DNA from: Xanthobacteraceae bacterium
GTDB taxonomy: Bacteria > Pseudomonadota > Alphaproteobacteria > Rhizobiales > Xanthobacteraceae
Assembly (NCBI GenBank): GCA_030043175.1
Contig: JASHYD010001048.1
Coordinates: 1-14,565, forward strand
DNA: 14,565 nt
Reading direction: 5' to 3'
Both the position numbers and the translations under genes were made by a program. Under the pieces are notes generated by a model, which saw nothing but the letters and a program-made list of their open reading frames with translations, searched no databases and was not told the DNA's origin. How positions within the stretch are numbered: position 1 is the stretch's first letter; each line of letters opens with the position of its first letter. Shown here piece after piece: positions 6,232 through 13,319 of this stretch.

Positions 6232-8448
6232 ATGACCGCAAATCCGCAGCAACGCGACGATTGGACGGCCATGTCAATAGAAAGACTGCGTGAGGAGGAG
6301 ACCGAGGCCGGCTTCTCTTTCTATATTGCGGCGACCGGGCCAGAGTATCGGCTTCGACGCACGCTCAAGCACGGCGATACCTTTCTCGTGATCGATGCCC
6401 ACGGCGACGTTGGCGCTTCGGCGGGGACGAGCGACGGTCTGTTTCACCGCGATACGCGGTTCCTGTCCCGCCTCGAGCTGCGGGTCAACGGGCTGCAGCC
6501 GTTGCTGCTTGGCAGCAACATGCGCGAGGACAACGCAATTTTCAGCGCCGATCTCACCAATCCCGATATGTTCTCCAGCGAGCGCGTGCTGGCGCTTGAG
6601 AAGGATACTTTGCACGTCAATCGGTCAGTTTTTGTGTGGCGCGACACCCTCTTCCAGCGGCTGTCATTAACCAATCACGGCGCCAAGCGGGTTGAGCTCT
6701 TGATCTCACTCACCTTCTCTGCCGATTTTGCCGATCTATTCGAGGTGCGGGGTGCGCGGCGCGCGCGCCGCGGGACATTCAGCGTCCGACTGAATGGACC
6801 GCACGAAGTGCTGCTGAGCTATCTCGGGCTGGACGATTTCGCGCGCGTCACCTCGGTTTACTTCGACCCGGTCCCCACCCTACTGTCCGAGCGAGAGGCG
6901 AGGTATCGGGTCACGCTGACCTCACACGAAACGATGTCGTTTTGCGTTGCCGTTCGGTGCAATCCAACCGCACCGGAGCCTGCGCCGTTTATCAAAAGCC
7001 TGCTGCGTGCGCATCGTGAGCTTCGCCAAGCTGCTCAAGGCGCCGCCGTTGTGCAGACGTCCAATCCGCTTTTCGACGATGTCCTGCGCCGCTCGATGGC
7101 TGATCTGGCGATGCTCAAGACGCAGACGCCGCAAGGCCCCTACCCCTATGCGGGCACGCCCTGGTACTCGACCACGTTTGGGCGCGACGGGCTCATCACT
7201 GCCATGCAGATGTTGTGGGTGGACCCGCGGCTGGCGAGGGGCGTGCTGTTCCGTCTCGCAACACTGCGGGCAAAGACGACAGACCCCGGGTCAGACGCCG
7301 AACCGGGCAAGATTTTGCATGAAGTGCGCTTCGGCGAGATGGCGGCACTCGGAGAAGTGCCGTTCGGCCTCTACTACGGAAGCGTGGATTCCACGCCATT
7401 GTTCGTGTTATTGGCAGGCCTCTACTTCGAGCGCACCGGCGATATCAAATCCCTGGAAGAACTATGGCCCGCGATTGAAGCGGCGCTGGCGTGGATTGAC
7501 GGGCCGGCGGACCGCGATGGCGACGGCTTTATTGAATACGCCGGCAGCGAGCGCGGACTGGTCAATCAAGGATGGAAAGATTCAGGGGATGCCATTTTCC
7601 ACGCCGATGGCCGGCTGGCATCGGGTCCCATCGCGCTCGCCGAGGTTCAGGCCTATGTGTTCGCGGCCAAGCGGCTGATCGCACGTTGCGCGCGCCGGTT
7701 GGGCTATAGCGATCGGGCGGATGTCCTGGAACAACAGTCGCGCCGGCTCGCCGAACGTTTCGAAGCCGCGTTTTGGTGCGACGACTTGCAGATGTATGCG
7801 GTTGCGCTCGATGGCGTCAAGGAGCCGTGCCGCGTGCGGACCTCCAACGCCGGTCAGGTGCTTTTTACGGGCATCGCGCGGCCCGACCACGCTGCAATCG
7901 TGGCGACGACGCTGTTAGCGCCCGATCTGTTCTCCGGTTGGGGTATTCGCACGGTCTCGCGTCGCGAAGTCCGGTACAATCCGATGTCCTATCATAACGG
8001 CTCGGTGTGGCCGCACGACAACGCGCTCATAGCTGCCGGCCTTGCGCAGATCGGCGCCAAAGCTGCAGTCAACCGCATTTTCAAAGGTCTTTTCGATGCG
8101 GCCACTTACATGGATCTGCATCGCTTGCCGGAACTGTTCTGTGGGTTCCAGCGGGCCCGCAATCGCGGGCCGACGCGTTACCCGGTGGCATGCGCGCCGC
8201 AGGCCTGGGCGAGTGCGACGCCGTTCTACCTCCTGCAGGCCGCGCTCGGACTTGAAATCGATCCCGTGGCCGAACAGCTGCGTCTGCGCAACCCGCGCCT
8301 GCCGAATTTTCTCGACGAGGTGACGTTGCGGAATTTGCAGGTCGGAGACTCAAGCGTGGACGTCGCGATCATCCGCGATGGCGAAACTGTCGCGGTGAGC
8401 GTTCTGCGGTCGCTCGGCGCGATTGAAGTCTCGGTCCTTGCGTCGTGA
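6232..8448 (+). CDS. Amylo-alpha-1,6-glucosidase-type (glycogen debranching-like) glycosidase
   Basis: At 738 residues this has the full family length. The N-terminal beta-rich domain (about 35-275, bacterial/archaeal debranching N-terminal type) carries RRTLKHGDTFLVIDAHGD, GLFHRDTRFLSRLEL and LGSNMREDN. The C-terminal (alpha/alpha)6 barrel has TPWYSTTFGRDGLITAMQML (309-328), DRDGDGFIEY (427-436), NQGWKDSGDA (445-454; Asp450 is the likely general acid), YHNGSVWPHDN (587-597) and LPELFCGF (632-639). Family members hydrolyse alpha-glucosidic bonds, but there is no GH13 transferase domain as in GlgX or eukaryotic debranching enzymes, so glycogen is only one possible substrate. No signal peptide, so cytoplasmic. 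The start is uncertain: GTG 6208, ATG 6232 and ATG 6271 are in frame and none has a strong ribosome binding site. It ends 3 bp from the convergent otsA. Confidence 0.88.
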   Translation: MTANPQQRDDWTAMSIERLREEETEAGFSFYIAATGPEYRLRRTLKHGDTFLVIDAHGDVGASAGTSDGLFHRDTRFLSRLELRVNGLQPLLLGSNMREDNAIFSADLTNPDMFSSERVLALEKDTLHVNRSVFVWRDTLFQRLSLTNHGAKRVELLISLTFSADFADLFEVRGARRARRGTFSVRLNGPHEVLLSYLGLDDFARVTSVYFDPVPTLLSEREARYRVTLTSHETMSFCVAVRCNPTAPEPAPFIKSLLRAHRELRQAAQGAAVVQTSNPLFDDVLRRSMADLAMLKTQTPQGPYPYAGTPWYSTTFGRDGLITAMQMLWVDPRLARGVLFRLATLRAKTTDPGSDAEPGKILHEVRFGEMAALGEVPFGLYYGSVDSTPLFVLLAGLYFERTGDIKSLEELWPAIEAALAWIDGPADRDGDGFIEYAGSERGLVNQGWKDSGDAIFHADGRLASGPIALAEVQAYVFAAKRLIARCARRLGYSDRADVLEQQSRRLAERFEAAFWCDDLQMYAVALDGVKEPCRVRTSNAGQVLFTGIARPDHAAIVATTLLAPDLFSGWGIRTVSRREVRYNPMSYHNGSVWPHDNALIAAGLAQIGAKAAVNRIFKGLFDAATYMDLHRLPELFCGFQRARNRGPTRYPVACAPQAWASATPFYLLQAALGLEIDPVAEQLRLRNPRLPNFLDEVTLRNLQVGDSSVDVAIIRDGETVAVSVLRSLGAIEVSVLAS
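6755..6772. repeat. 18-bp perfect GC palindrome inside the glycosidase gene
   Basis: CGCGGCGCG followed by its exact complement CGCGCCGCG makes a perfect 18-bp palindrome of alternating-type GC sequence. It encodes part of the Arg/Ala-rich loop GARRARRG in the N-terminal domain. It is probably a by-product of GC-rich Arg/Ala codons. Confidence 0.6.
8154..8171. repeat. GC hairpin inside the glycosidase gene
   Basis: GGCCCGC (8154-8160) and GCGGGCC (8165-8171) form a perfect 7-bp stem with the tetraloop AATC. It codes for the ARNRGP stretch about 280 bp before the stop codon. There is no U-tract, so premature termination is not suggested. Confidence 0.55.
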
Positions 8449-8451
8449 GCT

Positions 8452-9954
8452 CTAACGCACGGAATTCCATCGGGCCGGCGACGGGCCCGAAAAGGCGATT
8501 TCGGGCTTCTCGCTGCGGGAGGTCGCGCCTCGAACCAGAAACGGACCCATGACTTCGTCGTCACCCCGCAATGCGGCGAGGAATTCGCGTTGCCACCTGT
8601 CGACGTCGTAGTCGAGGATCGCCGCAAGCAGCGCCTGGTGGCGCGCGCGCCGCTCCTCGAGCGGCATGGCCAAAGCTTGTGCAATCGCGCCTGCAACCGA
8701 CTCAGGGTCATAGGGATTGACCAGCAGGGCACGACGAAATTCGATCGCGGCGCCGGCGAAGCGAGACAGGATGAGGACTCCCGGATCCTCGGGATTCTGC
8801 GCCGCGACGTATTCCTTTGCGACGAGGTTCATGCCGTCCCGCAAAGGCGTCACCAGGCCGACGCGCGCCGCGCGATAGAGCCCCGCCAACACGGAGCGCC
8901 CATAGACCCGGTTGACGTAGCGGATGGGCGTCCATGATACGTCGCCGTATTTGCCGTTGATGCGTCCCGCCGCGGACCCGAGGGCCTCTTCCAATTCAGC
9001 ATATTCGGGGATTTCGGTGCGGTTTTTCGGCGTGATCTGCAGATATATCACCTTGCCGATCCAGTGCTGGTGGTTCGCAAGGAAATGATCGAACGCATCG
9101 AGCCGCTGGACCAGGCCCTTGGAATAATCGAGGCGATCGACCCCGATCACCAGAAGGCGGCCGTCAAGGCTTGCCACCATCTCCTTCACCAGCGGCGAGC
9201 GCATGTTGCGGCGCGCCAGCCGCTGGAATGTGCGCGGCTCGATACCGACCGGAAAACTGCCAATCCGTGTTTGTTGACCGCGCACGCTCACGGTCGTCTG
9301 GCGACCGGCGATCTCGAATATCCGCATTTCCCGCGCTTGATTGCATTCGGAAATCAGGTAGCGAACGAAATTATCTGCATCGCCCTCGGTTTGAAATCCT
9401 ACAACGTCATATTGCATGAGCAGCGGGATCAGCTGCTCGTGGTTTGGCAGCGAGGTTATCACCTCGGGAGGCGGGAACGGAACATGCAGAAAGAATCCGA
9501 TCCGGTTGGGATGCCCACGCCGCCGCAAGGCGTCGGCGATCGGGATCAGGTGATAGTCGTGGACCCAGACGAGATCGTCATCCTTGATGACCTTTTCGAG
9601 TTCGGTCGCGAAATGAAGGTTGACGCGGAAATATCCGCTGAGGTCGCGCCGCGCAAACTCGGCGAGATCCAGCCGATAATGGAGAATTGGCCACAGCACC
9701 CGATTGGCGAAACCGTTGTAGTATTCCTGAAATTCGTGTTTGGTGAGATCGGTGACGACGTACTCGACATTGTTACGTTTGATGGATCGCGTTCGTAGCT
9801 TATCCTGCGCGCCGACCTTTCCGCTCCATCCGACCCAAATGCCGCCGTTGTGGTGCAGGGCCGGCCGCAACGCAACCTCAAGGCCCCCGGCGCGCTTGGC
9901 ACCGTCGCCCGAAGGCACCGAAACACGATTGGAAACTACTGCCAAGTGCGCCAC
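8452..9954 (-). CDS. otsA: Trehalose-6-phosphate synthase (GT20)
   Basis: OtsA makes trehalose 6-phosphate from UDP-glucose and glucose 6-phosphate in the cytoplasm, the first step of the OtsAB route. The 500 residues match the family throughout: LAVVSNRV with Arg10, RAGGLEVAL (21-29), the acceptor-site EYY (78-80), [11 protein letters not shown] with Asp133, FFLHVPFPP with His157, [19 protein letters not shown] with Arg274 and Lys279, and [16 protein letters not shown] with Asp373 and Glu381. All residues known to bind UDP-glucose or glucose 6-phosphate in E. coli OtsA have counterparts. The last 35-40 residues are an unconserved hydrophilic tail. The start is GTG 9954 with GGAGGG (9960-9965) 5 nt upstream. 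No otsB is in the window, so dephosphorylation must be encoded elsewhere. It converges on the glycosidase gene with only 3 bp between stops. Confidence 0.96.
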   Translation of the reverse strand: MAHLAVVSNRVSVPSGDGAKRAGGLEVALRPALHHNGGIWVGWSGKVGAQDKLRTRSIKRNNVEYVVTDLTKHEFQEYYNGFANRVLWPILHYRLDLAEFARRDLSGYFRVNLHFATELEKVIKDDDLVWVHDYHLIPIADALRRRGHPNRIGFFLHVPFPPPEVITSLPNHEQLIPLLMQYDVVGFQTEGDADNFVRYLISECNQAREMRIFEIAGRQTTVSVRGQQTRIGSFPVGIEPRTFQRLARRNMRSPLVKEMVASLDGRLLVIGVDRLDYSKGLVQRLDAFDHFLANHQHWIGKVIYLQITPKNRTEIPEYAELEEALGSAAGRINGKYGDVSWTPIRYVNRVYGRSVLAGLYRAARVGLVTPLRDGMNLVAKEYVAAQNPEDPGVLILSRFAGAAIEFRRALLVNPYDPESVAGAIAQALAMPLEERRARHQALLAAILDYDVDRWQREFLAALRGDDEVMGPFLVRGATSRSEKPEIAFSGPSPARWNSVR

Positions 9955-10381
9955 TATCGCCCTCCGACTACGCAGCTAGGGCGACGCCACGTTACTGAAC
10001 GGGGTGGTTCAAGCGCCTTGAGGTCGCTCATCGCGTATGTCGCTCACATGACATTAATACGTTTGACGCCGAATTGTTCCAGCTCGGTCGGGGCCGCCCG
10101 AAGACCTGAAAACAGGCACTGGCGACGGTGGCGCACCCGCGAGGGCGCCGGGCTGTTGGTATTGCGCAAAAAAAATGGGCAGCTCGGTCAGCGCCTGCGG
10201 ATCCTGAGTGAAGAGAGCACGTGGCTGTCTCACCTCTTCGTCACCTGATCACCCGCGCTCGAGGCGCCACCCTGAACGCGACAGCCCTAAACCGACAGCG
10301 CACATTCCTCCTTGATCATTTAGAGAATGCTCTCCATAGCCGTAGGTTGATCGTTCGAAACGGAACAGAGATGACGCGCGC
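9955..10381. other. Divergent regulatory spacer between otsA and the pot operon
   Basis: This 427-bp gap separates two divergent genes and must hold both promoters. I see no convincing gene. The otsA ribosome binding site GGAGGG lies at 9960-9965 (minus). An inverted repeat TGAAC-N6-GTTCA lies at 9996-10011. On the minus strand GGAAC at 10076-10080 resembles the -35 half of an EcfG general-stress promoter, but the spacing to a CGTT -10 fails. On the plus side no strong -35/-10 pair was found; TTGATC near 10313 with CATAGC 17 bp later is weak. Confidence 0.5.
9996..10011. promoter_or_regulatory. Inverted repeat upstream of otsA, possible operator
   Basis: TGAAC (9996-10000) and GTTCA (10007-10011) are perfect complements around GGGGTG. 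The centre lies about 50 bp upstream of the otsA start, a fitting place for a regulator or the start of the mRNA leader. The arms are only 5 bp, so chance occurrence is possible. Confidence 0.3.
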
Positions 10382-10403
10382 GTGCCCTCGCCGGATCCGA
10401 TAA
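10371..10403 (+). CDS. Possible 10-codon leader peptide overlapping the potG start
   Basis: ATG 10371 to TAA 10401-10403 encodes MTRACPRRIR. The frame overlaps the proposed GTG start of the ATPase gene (10382) in another frame. CGGA at 10361-10364 is 6 nt before this ATG and suits it better than the GTG. Four of ten codons are Arg, and Arg is a polyamine precursor, so a translation-sensing leader can be imagined. It may be chance. Confidence 0.2.
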   Translation: MTRACPRRIR

Positions 10404-11485
10404 ATGAGCCGCTGGTGCGTTTCGAAAAGGTTTCCAAGCGCTTTGGCGACGTCACGGCTGTCGATTGCCTGACCCTCGATGTCTACTCCAACGAGTTCTT
10501 CGCTCTCCTGGGCCCTTCCGGTTGCGGCAAGACCACGTTGCTGCGGCTGCTCGCGGGTTTCGAGAGGCCCGACGCGGGCCGGATCGTGCTGGGCGGTCGC
10601 GACATCGCCGCTACGCCACCCCATCGGCGGCCCGTCAACATGATGTTTCAGAGCTACGCGCTGTTCCCGCATCTGACTGTCGCCGGCAATATCGCGTTCG
10701 GATTGCGTCAAGACGGCATGGCCAAAGCGGCGATTTCTGCGCGGGTCCAGGAAATGCTGACACTGGTCAGGCTGGAAGGGCTCGGCGACCGCAGGCCGCA
10801 TCAACTCTCCGGGGGCCAGCGCCAGCGCGTGGCACTCGCCCGGTCGCTAGCGAAGCGTCCGCGGGTTCTGCTTCTCGACGAGCCCATGGCGGCGCTCGAC
10901 AGAAAGTTGCGCGAGCAAACTCAGTTCGAGTTAATGGAACTGCAGGCGCGGCTGGGGCTAACCTTCGTGATCGTCACCCACGATCAGAGCGAAGCCATGA
11001 CGGTCGCTCACCGCATCGCCGTCATGGATCGAGGCCGTGTCGTGCAGGCAGCGACGCCGGCTGAAATCTACGAGCGGCCGCGGTCGCGCTGGGTTGCGGA
11101 ATTCGTCGGGGACGTCAATCTGCTCGACGGCATCGTACTGGAAGCTCATGGCGGCGAAGCCGTGATCGGCGACAAAGGCGGGCGGCGGCATCGGGTTGCT
11201 GCCGACGTCCCCCGGGGTGCACAAGTCTCGATCGCGCTGCGGCCCGAAAAGCTTCGCATCCAAGCCGGGCCGGCACCTCCCGATGCTCCCAACGTGATGC
11301 GAGGCCGAGTCTGCGATATCGGCTACTTGGGCAGCATTTCGATGTACAAAGTCCGGCTCGATGACGGCGCGGTGGTGAAGGTCGCTGTCGCCAATGTGGC
11401 GCGCACCTGCGAACCGACATTGCGCACGCAGGATGACGTGTGGCTGTCATGGCCGCCCGACGCGGCCGTCCTGCTGATGGGCTGA
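10382..11485 (+). CDS. potG: Polyamine ABC transporter ATP-binding protein
   Basis: This 367-residue protein powers uptake through the two permeases encoded next. It has a complete ABC ATPase set: Walker A GPSGCGKT (44-51), Q-loop Gln90 in MMFQSYALFPH, signature LSGGQ (142-146), Walker B LLLDEP (163-168), D-loop ALD and switch His200 in VTHDQSEAM. A C-terminal TOBE-type domain follows (about 250-365). The ERPRSRWVAEFVGDVNLLDG stretch is typical of the PotA/PotG branch, which serves putrescine or spermidine. I prefer PotG because the permeases resemble PotH and PotI. The start is uncertain: GTG 10382 lacks a good ribosome binding site, and an in-frame GTG lies at the VRFEKV position 10-12 codons later. 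It is first in a three-gene operon, 13 bp before the permease, and divergent from otsA. Confidence 0.9.
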   Translation: MPSPDPINEPLVRFEKVSKRFGDVTAVDCLTLDVYSNEFFALLGPSGCGKTTLLRLLAGFERPDAGRIVLGGRDIAATPPHRRPVNMMFQSYALFPHLTVAGNIAFGLRQDGMAKAAISARVQEMLTLVRLEGLGDRRPHQLSGGQRQRVALARSLAKRPRVLLLDEPMAALDRKLREQTQFELMELQARLGLTFVIVTHDQSEAMTVAHRIAVMDRGRVVQAATPAEIYERPRSRWVAEFVGDVNLLDGIVLEAHGGEAVIGDKGGRRHRVAADVPRGAQVSIALRPEKLRIQAGPAPPDAPNVMRGRVCDIGYLGSISMYKVRLDDGAVVKVAVANVARTCEPTLRTQDDVWLSWPPDAAVLLMG

Positions 11486-11498
11486 GGCGCGACCCACC

Positions 11499-12428
11499 AT
11501 GGCCAAACGATCAGTGCGTACGGATGACGGCGTCTCTCTCGGCGCCAAGCTGATCGTCGCGGCGCCGTATTTGTGGCTGCTCGCGTTTTTTCTGGTACCG
11601 TTCTTGATCGTCCTCAAGATCAGCCTGTCCGAGACTGCGATCGCGCAGCCGCCCTATGTGCCGGTGCTGGACCTCGCGGCCGGATTCCGCGGCCTGCGCG
11701 ACTTCCTGGCCGGGTTGTCGTTTGCCAATTACCTCACCATTGCGGGCGACGACCTCTACGTATTCTCCTATCTCAAGAGCCTCAAGGTCGCCGCGGCATC
11801 GACCGCGATCCTTCTCATTGGCGGCGTTCCGCTTGCCTACGCGATGGCGCGGGCGCCGCGCACCGCCCAACCGCTCCTCGTCACGCTGGTCATGCTGCCG
11901 TTCTGGACGTCGTTCTTGATCCGAGTCTATGCGTGGATCAACATCCTCCAGCGCGACGGCCTGCTCAACCAGGTGCTGATCTGGCTCGGGCTCGTGGGGG
12001 AGCCGACAACATGGCTCGCGACCGATACCGCGGTTTATATCGGGCTTGTCTACTCCTATCTGCCATTCATGGTGCTGCCGGTCTACGCAACCTTCGAAAG
12101 GTTCGACGAAAGCCTGCTGGAAGCCGCCGCTGACCTCGGCTGCCCACGCTGGAAAACTTTCTTCGTCGTCACGCTGCCGCTGGCATCGCGGGGCCTCATC
12201 GCCGGCGCCCTTTTGTGTTTCGTTCCGATTGTCGGCGAGTTTGTGGTGCCGGATTTGCTCGGCGGTTCGGGGACCACCATGATCGGGCAGACCCTGTGGA
12301 CGGAATTCTTTGCCAACAGGGACTGGCCGGTTGCATCGGCTGTGGCGGTCGTTCTGCTCGTGCTCCTGCTCGCGCCGATCGCGGTCTACCAGCACTTGCA
12401 GACGCGTGAAATCGAGGAACGCCGATGA
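11499..12428 (+). CDS. potH: Polyamine ABC transporter permease, PotH type
   Basis: This 309-residue inner-membrane permease matches the PotH pattern closely: KLIVAAPYLWLLAFFLVPF at the first span, LPFWTSFLIRVYAWINIL (133-150), YSYLPFMVLPVYATFERF, then GEFVVPDLLGGSGTTMIG and NRDWPVASAVAVVLL. About six membrane spans are visible, near 17-39, 94-116, 124-146, 176-198, 230-252 and 277-296. The ATPase-contacting EAA loop is LEAAADLGCPRWKTFFVVTLP (about 207-227). With the next protein it forms the translocation channel. GAGG at 11484-11487 lies 11 nt before ATG 11499. Its stop overlaps the next start by four bases (ATGA), so the two permeases are translationally coupled. Confidence 0.92.
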   Translation: MAKRSVRTDDGVSLGAKLIVAAPYLWLLAFFLVPFLIVLKISLSETAIAQPPYVPVLDLAAGFRGLRDFLAGLSFANYLTIAGDDLYVFSYLKSLKVAAASTAILLIGGVPLAYAMARAPRTAQPLLVTLVMLPFWTSFLIRVYAWINILQRDGLLNQVLIWLGLVGEPTTWLATDTAVYIGLVYSYLPFMVLPVYATFERFDESLLEAAADLGCPRWKTFFVVTLPLASRGLIAGALLCFVPIVGEFVVPDLLGGSGTTMIGQTLWTEFFANRDWPVASAVAVVLLVLLLAPIAVYQHLQTREIEERR

Positions 12429-13225
12429 GGCGGATGTCGGTGACGAACCTCGTCGCGCTCGCCCTAGGGCTCGCGTTTCTCTATGCCCCGATCGCGATTC
12501 TCGTGGTCTATTCGTTCAACGCCTCTCGGCTGGTCACGGTGTGGGGCGGTTGGTCGACGCGCTGGTACGCAGCTCTCCTCCAAGATCGCGCCATGACCGA
12601 CGCGGCATTGGCCTCTCTGCTCATCGCCGTCGTGTCTGCGGCGCTTGCCACCGTGTTAGGCACTTTTGCCGCCCTGGCGCTGACTCGGTTTCGCTTCCGC
12701 GGCCGGCTGCCGTTCGCCGCGATGATCTACGCACCCCTGGTCATGCCGGAGGTGATCACCGGGCTGTCGCTGCTGCTTCTATTCGTCGCCATCGACGTTG
12801 ATCGCGGCTTCTTCACCGTCATCGTTGCCCACACGATGCTCACGATGTGCTTCGTCACCATTGTCGTCCAGTCGCGACTTGCGACTTTCGACCGTAGCCT
12901 GGAGGAGGCGGCGATGGACCTCGGCTGTCCGCCCGGCCGCACTTTCTTCGCCGTGGTGCTGCCCGTGATCATGCCGGCTGTGCTTGCCGGATTTCTGCTG
13001 GCGTTCTCGCTATCTCTTGACGACCTCGTGATTGCGAGCTTCACGACCGGTCCGGGGGCTACAACGCTGCCAATTCGCATTTATTCCGAAGTGCGGCTCG
13101 GCGTAAAGCCAGAGATCAATGCGGTATGTACGATTTTCATCGCCGTGGTGGCGGCGGCGGTCGTCGCAGCGTCCCTGATCGAGAAAAGCCGCAATCGAGA
13201 GACTCGTCCCTTGCTGACAGCGTAG
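12425..13225 (+). CDS. potI: Polyamine ABC transporter permease, PotI type
   Basis: This 266-residue partner permease has about six spans (near 6-28, 60-84, 97-121, 128-150, 178-200 and 233-252). It has the EAA loop LEEAAMDLGCPPGRTFFAVV (159-178) and the PotC/PotI block SLSLDDLVIASFTTGPGATT (196-213 region) followed by LPIRIYSEVRLGVKPEINA. Its ATG overlaps the potH TGA, so it is last in a potGHI operon. No periplasmic binding protein (PotF) follows; the next gene is on the opposite strand and unrelated. The substrate, putrescine or spermidine, is inferred from the family. The stop lies 94 bp from the convergent AsmA-family gene. Confidence 0.92.
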   Translation: MRRMSVTNLVALALGLAFLYAPIAILVVYSFNASRLVTVWGGWSTRWYAALLQDRAMTDAALASLLIAVVSAALATVLGTFAALALTRFRFRGRLPFAAMIYAPLVMPEVITGLSLLLLFVAIDVDRGFFTVIVAHTMLTMCFVTIVVQSRLATFDRSLEEAAMDLGCPPGRTFFAVVLPVIMPAVLAGFLLAFSLSLDDLVIASFTTGPGATTLPIRIYSEVRLGVKPEINAVCTIFIAVVAAAVVAASLIEKSRNRETRPLLTA

Positions 13226-13263
13226 GGTTTCGCGCTATTGAGCAAAACGAAATGCGCGGCAAT

Positions 13264-13287
13264 CCGGATGTCGGCTCCCCCATCCGG
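13264..13287. terminator. Hairpin between convergent genes
   Basis: CCGGATG (13264-13270) and CATCCGG (13281-13287) form a perfect 7-bp stem with a 10-nt loop in the 94-bp gap between potI and the AsmA-family gene. Its position suits a shared 3' end for both transcripts. No clean T-run follows directly on either strand (AATTATTTT occurs about 14 bp later on the plus strand), so it is a weak terminator or a Rho-assisted stop. Confidence 0.4.
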
Positions 13288-13319
13288 GCTATCTCGGTGA
13301 AATTATTTTGGCGGACCCG

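Noticed and set aside
9850..10248. Plus-strand frame of 132 codons upstream of the pot operon
   Set aside because: It begins inside otsA antisense and has no coherent protein features; it was treated as non-coding.
11511..12395. Minus-strand open frame of 294 codons opposite potH
   Set aside because: It is an antisense shadow in GC-rich coding DNA; the plus frame is a clear PotH permease.
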